From NCBI RefSeq assembly GCF_014645835.1, contig NZ_BMMM01000008.1, forward strand, positions 304,901-368,900: DNA of 64,000 nucleotides, written 5' to 3'. Below, piece by piece: positions 49,714-58,471 of the stretch (its first letter is position 1; every line of letters starts with the position of its first letter). Below the pieces are notes generated by a model. The model did no database searches. It worked only from the letters and a program-made list of their open reading frames with translations, and was not told the DNA's origin. This stretch comes from Streptomyces albiflavescens. GTDB taxonomy: Bacteria; Actinomycetota; Actinomycetes; Streptomycetales; Streptomycetaceae. A program made the position numbers and the translations under genes.

Positions 49714-49835
49714 TCTCTGATGTGCCACCCGGCCTTCAGAGGCCCCCTGCTACCCGAGGAGTGACTCCCTCCAGCGATGGACGGATCGTCCTGTAGTACC
49801 TGCGCCGCCCCCTCCCGACATATCGAGGCGGCGGC

Positions 49836-51161
49836 ATGACCATCCCCCTGCTGCTCCTTGGGGCGGCGTTCCTGCTGATCCTCGCCAACGGCTTCTTCGT
49901 CGCGGCGGAGTTCGGCCTCGTCACGGTCGAGCGCCCCGACGCCGAGCAGGCCGCGGCCGACGGCGACCGACGGGCTCTGACCGTCGTGAACTCGCTCAAG
50001 GAGCTGTCCTTCCAGCTCTCCGGCACCCAGCTCGGCATCACCATCACCTCACTCGTCGTCGGCATGCTCGCCGAACCGGCGCTCGCCGAGCTGCTGCACG
50101 GCCCGTTCACCGCGATCGGCATCCCGGAAGGCGCCGTGTCCGGTGTCGCCGTGGTGGTCGGCATGCTGCTCGCCTCGGCCGTGCAGATGGTCATCGGCGA
50201 ACTCGTGCCCAAGAACTGGGCGGTGTCCAAGCCCCTGCAGGTCGCCCGCTTTGTCGCGGGCCCGCAGCACGTCTTCTCGCGGTTGTTCCGGCCGGTCATC
50301 GCCGCCCTCAACGCGGTTGCCAACCGGCTCGTACGCGCCCTGGGCGTCGAGCCCGCCGAGGAGCTGGCCTCCGCCCGCACCCCCGGCGAACTCGTCTCGC
50401 TCGCCCGGCACTCGGCGCAGGCCGGTGCCCTGGAGCAGGACACCGCGGATCTCTTCGTGCGGACCATCTCGCTCGCCGACCTGACCGCGCAGCACGTCAT
50501 GACCCCGCGCGTGAAGGTGAGCGCGCTGCAGTCGTCGGCGACCGCCGAGGACGTGGTCAACCTCACCCGCGCCACCGGCCTGTCGCGCTTCCCCGTCTAC
50601 CGGGAGCGGATCGACGAGATCGTCGGCATGGTGCACCTCAAGGACGCCCTCGCGATCCCCTCGCACGACCGGCTGCGCACCCCCGTCGGCCGGATCGCGC
50701 AGCCCCCGCTGCTCGTCCCGGAGACGCTGCCCGTACAGCCCCTCCTGGAGCAGCTGCGCAGCGAGCAGCCGATCGCTGTCGTCGTTGACGAGTACGGCGG
50801 TACGGCGGGCGTCGTCACCCTGGAGGACATCGTCGAGGAGCTCGTCGGCGAGGTCCTCGACGAACACGACGGGCAGGATCTGCCCGAACTCGCGGCGGCG
50901 CCGCCCGAGGACGGACGGCCCGCGTGGGACGCCGACGGCAGCTGCCGGGTGGACGTGCTGCAGCGCATAGGCCTCGACGTGCCCGAGGGCCCGTACGAGA
51001 CCGTCGCGGGGCTAGTCGCCGATCTGCTCGGCCGGATCCCCGCCCCCGGCGACAAGGCCGAACTCCCGGGTTGGCGCCTGTCGGTGCGCCAGGTCGGGCA
51101 CTACCGCGCCGAACGCGTCCGTCTGGTGCGGACCGCGCCCGCTGCGGAGGCCGTCCGATGA
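49836..51161 (+). CDS. CNNM/CBS-domain membrane protein, HlyC/CorC class
   Basis: A 441-residue protein with an N-terminal CNNM (DUF21) membrane domain of four helices, with ILANGFFVAAEFGLVTVERP and VIGELVPKNWAVSKP. A pair of CBS domains follows (about 210-335), including VTLEDIVEELVGEVLDEHD. A C-terminal CorC/HlyC domain extends from WDADGSCRVDVLQRI. Related proteins move Mg2+ or Co2+ or protect against ion stress. The start is ATG with no strong ribosome site. It overlaps the next gene by four bases. Confidence 0.88.
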   Translation: MTIPLLLLGAAFLLILANGFFVAAEFGLVTVERPDAEQAAADGDRRALTVVNSLKELSFQLSGTQLGITITSLVVGMLAEPALAELLHGPFTAIGIPEGAVSGVAVVVGMLLASAVQMVIGELVPKNWAVSKPLQVARFVAGPQHVFSRLFRPVIAALNAVANRLVRALGVEPAEELASARTPGELVSLARHSAQAGALEQDTADLFVRTISLADLTAQHVMTPRVKVSALQSSATAEDVVNLTRATGLSRFPVYRERIDEIVGMVHLKDALAIPSHDRLRTPVGRIAQPPLLVPETLPVQPLLEQLRSEQPIAVVVDEYGGTAGVVTLEDIVEELVGEVLDEHDGQDLPELAAAPPEDGRPAWDADGSCRVDVLQRIGLDVPEGPYETVAGLVADLLGRIPAPGDKAELPGWRLSVRQVGHYRAERVRLVRTAPAAEAVR

Positions 51162-52243
51162 GCGTGCTCCAACTGCTGTTCGCCGCGTTGCTGGTGCTCG
51201 CCAACGGCTTCTTCGTCGGCGCCGAGTTCGCGCTCGTCTCCGTGCGGCGCAGCCAGATCGAACCGCTCGGGACCGCGCGGGCCCGTCAGGTCCTGTACGG
51301 CCTCGAGCGGCTCCCGCAGATGATGGCCGCGGCCCAGTTCGGCATCACCGTCTGCTCACTGACGCTCGGCGCGGTCGCCGAGCCGACCGTCGCCCAGCTG
51401 CTGGAGCCGCTCTTCGAGGCGATCCATCTGCCGGACGGGCTGATCCACCCCCTCGGATACGTCATCGCGCTCGCCTTCGTCGTCTTCTTCCACCTCGTCA
51501 TCGGCGAGATGGTGCCGAAGAACCTGGCGATGGCCGCGCCCGAGAAGACGGCGCTGTGGCTGAGCCCCGGCCTCGTCGCCTTCGCGCGGCTGTGCCGACC
51601 GGTCACTGTCGGCCTGGGCGCCTGTGCCCGCCTGATCCTGAAGCTGTTCCGCGTGGAGCCCAAGGACGAGGTCGAGGCGGTCTTCACCAGCGAGCAGCTC
51701 AACCGTCTGGTCGAGGACTCGGGCCAGGCGGGCCTGTTGGAACCGGAGGAGCAGGAGCGCCTGGAGGACGCCCTGGAGCTGGGTTCGCGCCCGGTCACCG
51801 ATGTCCTTCTGGATCGCGACTCCCTGGTGACCGTGGGGCCCTCGGTCACCCCGGGCCAGGTCGTCGCGCTCACCGCGCGCACCGGGTACTCCCGCTTCCC
51901 CGTGGTCGCCGAGAACGGCGCCTTCATGGGCTATCTGCATGTGAAGGACGTACTCGACCTGGAGGAGTCCGAGCGGGCGGTGCCGCAGCAGATCTGGCGC
52001 CCGATGACGACCCTGCGGTGTGAGCTTCCGCTGGACGACGCGCTGACCGTGATGCGTCGCGCCGCGACGCACCTCGCCCAGGTCGCCGACGCCTCGGGCA
52101 AGGTCCTGGGGCTCGTGGCCCTGGAGGACGTCCTGGAGCTGCTGGTCGGCGAGGTACGCGACCCGGCACACCGGGAAGCTGCGCCTCTGCGCGTCTCGGA
52201 ACCCCGTCCGAGCGAGGCCCCGGAGGAAGTGCTGGCCAGCTGA
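51158..52243 (+). CDS. CNNM/CBS-domain membrane protein, shorter paralogue
   Basis: A 361-residue paralogue of the preceding gene. It repeats the CNNM motif (VLANGFFVGAEFALVSVRR and VIGEMVPKNLAMAAPE) and the CBS pair (TGYSRFPVVAENG and LVALEDVLELLVGEV) but lacks a full CorC/HlyC domain. It ends in an acidic tail. The ATG overlaps the previous stop (ATGA). The two probably form a heteromeric ion transporter. Confidence 0.87.
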   Translation: MSVLQLLFAALLVLANGFFVGAEFALVSVRRSQIEPLGTARARQVLYGLERLPQMMAAAQFGITVCSLTLGAVAEPTVAQLLEPLFEAIHLPDGLIHPLGYVIALAFVVFFHLVIGEMVPKNLAMAAPEKTALWLSPGLVAFARLCRPVTVGLGACARLILKLFRVEPKDEVEAVFTSEQLNRLVEDSGQAGLLEPEEQERLEDALELGSRPVTDVLLDRDSLVTVGPSVTPGQVVALTARTGYSRFPVVAENGAFMGYLHVKDVLDLEESERAVPQQIWRPMTTLRCELPLDDALTVMRRAATHLAQVADASGKVLGLVALEDVLELLVGEVRDPAHREAAPLRVSEPRPSEAPEEVLAS

Positions 52244-52313
52244 GCGGAGGGTTCTTCGTCCCCTCCGCCCCTACCCGTCCCGTCCTTGGGGCTCCCCGCC
52301 CCAGATCCCGTTC

Positions 52314-52356
52314 GCGGAGTTCCCCGCGCCCCCAAGAGGGGCGCGGGGAACTCCGC
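52314..52356. terminator. Strong bidirectional terminator
   Basis: A perfect 19-bp stem, GCGGAGTTCCCCGCGCCCC and its complement, closes on a five-base loop CAAGA. It lies between the convergent CNNM and AAA genes. Confidence 0.9.
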
Positions 52357-52435
52357 AATCCTTTGGCGAGCTGAAGGTTGAGGGCTGGGGGCTGGGGGCT
52401 GAAGAGGCCGGAAAGCTCCCTGGAGCCGGCCCCAG

Positions 52436-54301
52436 TCACATCGTCGACGGATCCTGTGGCCCCCGCCCCGACAGGACCTCACCGTATGCCTGCATCAGAT
52501 CCGGCAGCCGCAGTGTCGACAAGTCGTCGCGGGACAGCGTTCCGGGATAGAGCGACAGCCGGAGGTCGCGGTACGCGCAGCTCTTCTCGTACAGCGTGCG
52601 CAGAAATCGCCCGTTGCCGAGCTCGTCGATCCACCCCTGGTCGACGACATGCCCGGCGATCGAGCGCAGCTCGTCCAGCGCCTCCTCGTCCCAGATGTCG
52701 CCGTTCTCCGCGGCCAGCACCTCGCCGATGGAGGTGAGTTCGAGGGGCCGGTAGGAGGGGAAGTCGACGCGGGTGGTGAAGCGGGAGGAGAGGCCGGGGT
52801 TGGCGGCCAGGAGGCGGTCCATGCCCTCCGGGTAGCCGGCGAGGATGACGACGAGGTGGTCGCGGTTGTCCTCGGCCCGCTTGAGGAGCACCTGCAGGGC
52901 CTCGTCCCCGTAGGCGTCGCCCTTGCCGTATCCGGAGTTCGCCAACGAGTAGGCCTCGTCGACGAAGAGGACACCGCCGATGGCGGAGTCGATCAACTCG
53001 TTCGCCTTGACCGCCGTCTGGCCGAGGTACTCGCCGACCAGGTCCGCCCGCTGCGCCTCCACCAGATGATCGCCGCCGAGCAGCCCCAGCGCGTAGAAGA
53101 CCCGACCGAGAATGCGGGCCACGGTGGTCTTGCCGGTGCCGGAGGGGCCCGAGAAGACGAAGTGCCGCTTCGGTGGCTGGACCGGGAGACCCTGGCCGGC
53201 GCGCAGCCTCGCCATGTTCAACTGCGCCGACAGCGCCTTGACTTGGCGTTTCACGGGCTCCAGGCCCACCATGCGCTCGAGCTCGGCGAGCGCCTCCTCG
53301 AGTAATACGGGGTCGGTCGGCCCGGCGGGCAGCGGCTGCACCGGCAGCACGGCCTTCTCGCGCACCGCGTCGGTCTCCGGGGGCAGCCCGCCCGGCGGCG
53401 CGAGATCGGGCTCCGAGAGCTTCAGGTCCCGGCCCTCGGCACCGAACAGTGGATCGACACCGTCCGGGCCCTCCATCACGTCCTGCCCGACCCCGGCGAG
53501 CGTGATCGCCGCCAGGTCGGCGGCGGCATCGTCGTACCCGTCGCCCTCGGAGATCGCCGCGAGCCGTGCCGAGGTGTCCATGAAGGAGGGGTCGACGCGG
53601 TGCACCGCCCGGTACAGGGGCAGTGCGGCGGCGGACCGCCCGGTGCCCTCGTGCGCTCGCGCCAGCCAGTATCGCAGTTCCTTGCGCTGCGGCTGCTCGC
53701 TGCGACAGCGCATCAGCGCGGAGGACAGCAGCGGCTCCGCCTGGCCGTACATCTCCAGGCGGACCCGGGCCATCCCGCCGAAGAGGCCGGCCTCTATGCC
53801 CAGCATGGGATCGTCGATCAGCGGATCGGTGTGCCGGACCAACTGCTCCCAGTCCTTGACCAGATAGGCGCGACACGCGTGCAGGAACCGCACCTGGGGG
53901 TCCGCGTCGACGGGCGGCAGCCCCGCGAGCGCGCGGTCCAGCTCCGGGACATGACGTCCGTCGAGCCAGTGCGAGGCGTGCGCGAGCAGCAGATCGCGCG
54001 GGCTCTCCAGCACGGGCTGAACCCACCAGCCCAGCCAGTACCAGGAGTTGAGGGTGCGCCGATGCCGGGTGCGCTGCTCCCCGAAGCGCTCCCGGTGCCG
54101 GAACATCCGCAGCAGCGCGGTCGTCGTGTCCACCCGCAGCGCGTGCAGTCCGAGCCAGCCGTCCGCCATGCCCGGGTCCATCCGGACCGCGGCGCGGAAC
54201 TCCTCCTCCGCCTGCGGATAGGCGCCCATCGTGTAGGCGTCCACGCCTCGCATCCAGGCGAGGTCGGCCGGGGCCTCGGGGCCCTGGGTGCCGAAGTCCA
54301 T
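52436..54301 (-). CDS. AAA ATPase of the CbxX/EccA type with N-terminal TPR region
   Basis: A 621-residue protein. Residues 1-290 hold TPR-like helices, for example GAYPQAEEEFRAAVRMDPG. The AAA domain has FVFSGPSGTGKTTVARILG (Walker A), GVLFVDEAYSLANSG (Walker B) and SSRFTTRVDFPSY with an arginine finger region. EccA of type VII secretion has the same layout and is the nearest known relative, but no Esx or Ecc genes are nearby. A start at 54301 (ATG) with GGGGGA upstream is preferred, with a GTG at 54313 as an alternative. It stands as a single gene. Confidence 0.83.
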   Translation of the reverse strand: MDFGTQGPEAPADLAWMRGVDAYTMGAYPQAEEEFRAAVRMDPGMADGWLGLHALRVDTTTALLRMFRHRERFGEQRTRHRRTLNSWYWLGWWVQPVLESPRDLLLAHASHWLDGRHVPELDRALAGLPPVDADPQVRFLHACRAYLVKDWEQLVRHTDPLIDDPMLGIEAGLFGGMARVRLEMYGQAEPLLSSALMRCRSEQPQRKELRYWLARAHEGTGRSAAALPLYRAVHRVDPSFMDTSARLAAISEGDGYDDAAADLAAITLAGVGQDVMEGPDGVDPLFGAEGRDLKLSEPDLAPPGGLPPETDAVREKAVLPVQPLPAGPTDPVLLEEALAELERMVGLEPVKRQVKALSAQLNMARLRAGQGLPVQPPKRHFVFSGPSGTGKTTVARILGRVFYALGLLGGDHLVEAQRADLVGEYLGQTAVKANELIDSAIGGVLFVDEAYSLANSGYGKGDAYGDEALQVLLKRAEDNRDHLVVILAGYPEGMDRLLAANPGLSSRFTTRVDFPSYRPLELTSIGEVLAAENGDIWDEEALDELRSIAGHVVDQGWIDELGNGRFLRTLYEKSCAYRDLRLSLYPGTLSRDDLSTLRLPDLMQAYGEVLSGRGPQDPSTM

Positions 54302-54614
54302 CACGTCCCCCACAAACCGTGCCCCCGATGGTCAGGGAGTGCCTAGTCGATCAGGACACTCCCTCGCCGCCGGGCCGGTGCCCGTCGGCAGCCTTGCTCG
54401 AACCGCCGTGCCGCGGACGGGAGTTGCATCGGTGCGAAGAGCAGCCGTCCGAAGGTCGCACCGAGAGGCATCGTACCTGCGGTACATACGCGGGCCGAAG
54501 GGTGCCGCACACCCCGTTCCACGAGGTGGGAGCAGATGGGGCGCACTTCGCACGGTGACCGAGGGTGAGCGAATCACGGCGCGCAGCGCCCGGAAAGCGT
54601 GGGTGTGGGCAGAA
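54302..54614. other. Gene-free stretch upstream of the AAA gene
   Basis: No coding sequence is supported. It must hold the promoter of the AAA gene. I see no clear operator; short frames here have no family features. Confidence 0.4.
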
Positions 54615-54652
54615 CGAAGCCCCCGATCACGGGGGAACAACCGGGGGCTTCG
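54615..54652. terminator. Terminator after the nucleoside kinase-like gene
   Basis: CGAAGCCCCCG and CGGGGGCTTCG form a perfect 11-bp stem around a 16-base loop. It lies 115 bp past the stop of the leftward gene. Confidence 0.75.
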
Positions 54653-54766
54653 CGACTGCGGGCGGCTTCGAAAGACCGCACATTCAGAACGTAAGTCCTG
54701 TACGGCCCCCCGGTCAAGCCGAGTTGAAGCACTGAGAGAACTTCTCACGCAAGGGTCTTCACAAGT

Positions 54767-55435
54767 TCAGCACACTGCGGATGGTCCGTCACGGTGAGTG
54801 ATGGCGTGGTCCGATTCTCGGGTCTCATTGGGCCCCACAAACACCTCATATCCCTCGGAACACTGGCGCACCAGAAGGTCGGCGAACGGTCTTGAGGGGT
54901 CCTTGGCGAAGTGTTGGCGCTCGGCGTGGACCCATCCGGCCCAGAACTCGCTCTGTGTCTCCCCGTCCCGCAGTCGCCCGCGCGTCCATGCCTCGTCGTG
55001 CGGCAACTCCATCCACAGCAGTCGCGTGAGGAACGGGCGCAGCGCGCGACGGCCCGCGCCGACGCCCTCCAGGAGGATCACGGGCGCCGGCGGCAGCGCA
55101 CGGGCCGGGCCGAAGCTCCGGGTGATCCAGTCGTACGGGGTGTAGTGCGCGGTCTCGCTCCGGCGCAGCGGCTCGACCACCTGGCGCAGCAGCCGCTCGG
55201 TCCAGGCGAAGAGCTCCTCGTGCGTCGCGATGTCGTCGAGGTGCAGCACGGGCGCGTCGCCCAGTGCCGCCGCCAACTGCCCGGCGAATGTGGTCTTTCC
55301 TGAGCCGGCGTGCCCGTCGACGCCGATCAGGCGGACGGGACCGCAGGAAGGCGGCAGTCGGCGCAGCTGCGCGGCGAGGTCGTGAATGGGGCTTCCCGGG
55401 GTGCGATGAGATGTCGGCATATTCCTGGGGAACAT
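54767..55435 (-). CDS. Uridine kinase-like P-loop protein
   Basis: A 222-residue cytoplasmic protein. The P-loop VRLIGVDGHAGSGKTTFAGQL, the DD of LHLDDI that may bind Mg2+ and ILLEGVGAGRRAL resemble the uridine/cytidine kinase and phosphoribulokinase family. It lacks some uridine kinase substrate residues, so the substrate may be another nucleoside or a vitamin. The ATG at 55435 is used; one at 55420 is also possible. It stands alone. Confidence 0.72.
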   Translation of the reverse strand: MFPRNMPTSHRTPGSPIHDLAAQLRRLPPSCGPVRLIGVDGHAGSGKTTFAGQLAAALGDAPVLHLDDIATHEELFAWTERLLRQVVEPLRRSETAHYTPYDWITRSFGPARALPPAPVILLEGVGAGRRALRPFLTRLLWMELPHDEAWTRGRLRDGETQSEFWAGWVHAERQHFAKDPSRPFADLLVRQCSEGYEVFVGPNETRESDHAITHRDGPSAVC

Positions 55436-55651
55436 TCTATCCGGAGGGCGTTCAGGGAGTTTCTGCGGGTACCGAATAGTGCCGCATTGAACTATTCATT
55501 GAACAACCCTCAAGAACTCCTTTCGCTCCCTCCATAACCATGGACCATGCGGAAGCAGGTATTTCGCAAACGCCGTTCCGGTTCCCCTTGATGCTGAGTA
55601 GGGTGCCTGTTGCGCAACTGCGAAGCGCCGTACGGGGACGGACAGGGGAAG

Positions 55652-56608
55652 ATGGCCGCGGGGTTATTCGAGGGGCAGTATGTGTGGCATCCGGCGGCCG
55701 ACGACCGCAGACTCGCGAGTGTCTGCGTGGATGTCCGGGCCGGCCGCTATCTGAGCGCCCACGAAGCCCTGGCGGAGACCCGAGGCGACTTCGGACTGCG
55801 TGCCCACCGTTCCCTGGTCCTGGCTTCCGAGGCCGCCGACTCCGACCTCGCCGAACGCTGGCTGGCCGAGGAGCCGGCCCCCGAGGCCGCGCTGATGTGG
55901 GCGCGCGTGGCCGTGCTGCGGGCGCTGCGCGCGGCGGACGCCAAGGACGACCGGGCCGAGGCTCTGGAGCGCATCGCGCTGACCGCGTGCGACCGGGCCG
56001 CGAGGCTGGCTCCCTCCGATCCCACGCCCTGGGTCGCCAAACTGGCCATGGCCCGGCTGCACGATCTGCGCGACCCCGCCCCGCAGGGCCTGCTCACACA
56101 GCCGCCCGGCCCCTGGCAGCTGTTCTCGCACATCCTCCGCCTCGACCCCTTCAACCGTGAGGGCCACCACCGCTTCCTGGCGTTCTTCTTCACTCGGTAC
56201 GGCGGCTCGGTGAACGCCGCCTGGGACGTCGCTGCCTTCCTGAGCCAGCGCGCCCCCGCCTCCTCGCCGCTGCGGCTGCTTCCGCTGGTGGCGCTGGTGG
56301 AGAGCTACAACCCCTCGCAGCTTCTCGTCGACCGCACCTGGGAACAGCCGCAGTGGCGCTCCACCGCGCTCGCGATCTATCAGAACTGGCTTCCCGAGGT
56401 GCCGGGCTACCGGTTCACGCCGGTGCTCGACCTGGCGTATCTGGCCCACGCGCTGTTCATGGCCCAGCGCGAGTTCGAAGCGCGCGCGGTCTTCATGGCC
56501 ATGGGGCCCTACGCCTGCCGGATGCCCTGGACCGTGTTCGGCGAGCCCGAGGAACAGCTTTCCCGCGCCCGCCGCTCCTGCGGCCTGCCCGTGCCGAGAG
56601 CCGCCTGA
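55652..56608 (+). CDS. TPR-like protein of unknown function
   Basis: A 318-residue protein rich in helices with repeated AL..AR patterns, for example ALMWARVAVLRALRAADAKDD and PTPWVAKLAMARL. It has the look of a TPR-like scaffold, and contains FNREGHHRFLAFFFTRYGG. No signal peptide or membrane helix. The ATG at 55652 has GGGGAAG upstream. It is divergent from the kinase-like gene. The function is unknown. Confidence 0.65.
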   Translation: MAAGLFEGQYVWHPAADDRRLASVCVDVRAGRYLSAHEALAETRGDFGLRAHRSLVLASEAADSDLAERWLAEEPAPEAALMWARVAVLRALRAADAKDDRAEALERIALTACDRAARLAPSDPTPWVAKLAMARLHDLRDPAPQGLLTQPPGPWQLFSHILRLDPFNREGHHRFLAFFFTRYGGSVNAAWDVAAFLSQRAPASSPLRLLPLVALVESYNPSQLLVDRTWEQPQWRSTALAIYQNWLPEVPGYRFTPVLDLAYLAHALFMAQREFEARAVFMAMGPYACRMPWTVFGEPEEQLSRARRSCGLPVPRAA

Positions 56609-56695
56609 GCCCGCCCGGACCGGCCGTCCGGCCCGCCCGGACCAGTCTCCCGGCCATCCCGAGTCTTCCGGTCAACTCCCACAGAAAGGTCAGCT

Positions 56696-58234
56696 GTGTC
56701 AGAACGGATATCGGCCCCGCGAGCGAAGGGCCACGTCGAGGATTCCGCCGCGCTCGACGACGACGCGACACTTCATGCGATGGGATATCCGCGAAAGCTC
56801 ACACGCCGATTCCAGGCGTTCGACAATTTCGCGATCTCCTTCACCATCATCAATATCATCTCGGGAATCTTCTCGTCCTTCGGATTCGGTATGAATGCCG
56901 GTGGTCCGCGCATTCTCGTCTTCGGCTGGATCGGCGTCTCCGTCATGGTGCTGTTCATCGGCGTCGCCATGGCGGAGGTGGCTTCCGCCTATCCGACCAG
57001 TGGGGCGCTCTATTTCTCCGCCGGAAAGCTGGCGAAGCGCCACAAGGGTGCCTGGTCCTGGTACACGGGCTGGCTGAATTTCGTCGGCCAGGTGGGCGGC
57101 ACGGCCGCCACCGGTTACGCGGCCGCCACCTTCATCCAGGCCTTCATCGCCTTGCAGTGGCACTCGTACGAGCCGACCGCCCAGCAGACGGTCATGATCA
57201 CGGCGCTGATCATCGTGCTCCAGGGTCTGGCCAATACCTACACCGTGCAGTTGGTCGCGCTGCTCAACCGGATCTCCGTGTGGTGGCTGCTGATCGGGCT
57301 CCTGGTGATCGTGAGCACACTGATCGTGATGCCCGACGACCATCAGTCGGCCTCGTTCGTCACGCATTTCGTGAACAACACCGGTTTCACGAACGGCCTT
57401 TACGGCGGCATGCTCGGCCTGCTGGTCACCAGTTGGACCTTCACGGGCTTCGACGGCAGCTTCCACATGTCCGAGGAAACGGTGCGGGCCACGGTCAACG
57501 CGCCCAAGGGGATCACGCGGGCGATCGGCTATTCGGCGATCACCGGACTGATCCTCATGCTCGCCCTCGTGTACAGCATTCATGACTATGCCCAAGTGGC
57601 GAGCTCCTCGGCGCCGCCCGTGCAGATTCTCATCGACGGGCTTGGCATGGGCACAGCAAAGGCCATCCTGTTGATCGTGATCGGGGCCATGCTCTTCTGC
57701 GGTCTGGCCAATCTGACCAGCAACACCCGGCAGATCTTCGCCTTCTCCCGGGACGGCGCGATGCCGGGCTCCCGCTGGTGGCACTCGGTCTCGCCGCGCA
57801 CCCGTACCCCCGTCAAGGCCGTCTGGCTGGCGGTTGCCTGCTCGCTGGCCCTTGTCGTCCCCGGCTGGTGGTCGCACACGGCCTTCACCGCCATCGTCAG
57901 CGTCAACGTCGTCGGGCTCTTCCTCGCCTACGCCGTGCCGATCTTCCTGCGGCTGCGGCTCGGTGACGAGTTCCAGCCCGGCCCCTGGAACCTGGGGCGC
58001 TGGAGCAAGGTGATCGGCTGGGTCGCCGTGATCTGGATCCTCGCCAGCAGCGTGCTGTTCATGTTGCCGCAGGTGTCGCCGATCACCGGCGACACCTTCA
58101 ACTACGCGTCGATCGCCCTGGCCGTCGTGCTGATCATCGCCACGGTGTGGTGGTTCGCCACGGCACGCCGCCGCTTCCAGGGGCCGATCAGCTACGGGCG
58201 GCCCGACGAGGTCGCGGCGATGGACCTCATCTGA
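56696..58234 (+). CDS. APC-superfamily amino-acid permease
   Basis: A 512-residue permease with 12 helices, related to the GABA/choline (ACT/BAT) branch. The first helix has FAISFTIINIISGIFSSFGFG. The GALYFSAGKLAKRHKG and FTGFDGSFHMSEET motifs and the NTRQIFAFSRDGAMPGSRWW loop are typical. The GTG start follows AAAGGTCAGCT. The cytoplasmic C terminus ends YGRPDEVAAMDLI. The substrate is probably an amino acid or amine; the direct neighbours give no further clue. Confidence 0.87.
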   Translation: MSERISAPRAKGHVEDSAALDDDATLHAMGYPRKLTRRFQAFDNFAISFTIINIISGIFSSFGFGMNAGGPRILVFGWIGVSVMVLFIGVAMAEVASAYPTSGALYFSAGKLAKRHKGAWSWYTGWLNFVGQVGGTAATGYAAATFIQAFIALQWHSYEPTAQQTVMITALIIVLQGLANTYTVQLVALLNRISVWWLLIGLLVIVSTLIVMPDDHQSASFVTHFVNNTGFTNGLYGGMLGLLVTSWTFTGFDGSFHMSEETVRATVNAPKGITRAIGYSAITGLILMLALVYSIHDYAQVASSSAPPVQILIDGLGMGTAKAILLIVIGAMLFCGLANLTSNTRQIFAFSRDGAMPGSRWWHSVSPRTRTPVKAVWLAVACSLALVVPGWWSHTAFTAIVSVNVVGLFLAYAVPIFLRLRLGDEFQPGPWNLGRWSKVIGWVAVIWILASSVLFMLPQVSPITGDTFNYASIALAVVLIIATVWWFATARRRFQGPISYGRPDEVAAMDLI

Positions 58235-58301
58235 CAGCTCCCCCTTCGGCCCCGGCGTACGGCACTGCCGCGCGCCGGGGCCGAGCATCGCAGGTCATGC
58301 C

Positions 58302-58317
58302 AGTGGTCCCGACCAAT
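58302..58317. promoter_or_regulatory. DasR-like site upstream of the C39-type peptidase
   Basis: AGTGGTCCCGACCAAT agrees with the DasR consensus (A(C/G)TGGTCTAGACCA(C/G)T) at 13 of 16 positions. A perfect palindrome, ACCAATATTGGT, overlaps its end. It lies 155 bp before the peptidase start. Weak but in line with the chitinase-type promoters nearby. Confidence 0.4.
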
Positions 58318-58471
58318 ATTGGTGGGCGCGACGCGGGCCGAAGTGCTGGCAGAAGTCGGTCCCCGGCGTCCATAGTTGGCCCACGGCCATGTACTGGACA
58401 ACGTCTGAACCCGCCGCTTGCAGCCGTGCGCCTGAACCGTCGCTTCCGGACGAACTGGGGGTCACCCACCC

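Noticed and set aside
49637..49835. A metal-sensing riboswitch upstream of the CNNM genes
   Set aside because: I looked for M-box or yybP-ykoY signatures and found no matching core; only a simple terminator-like hairpin is seen.
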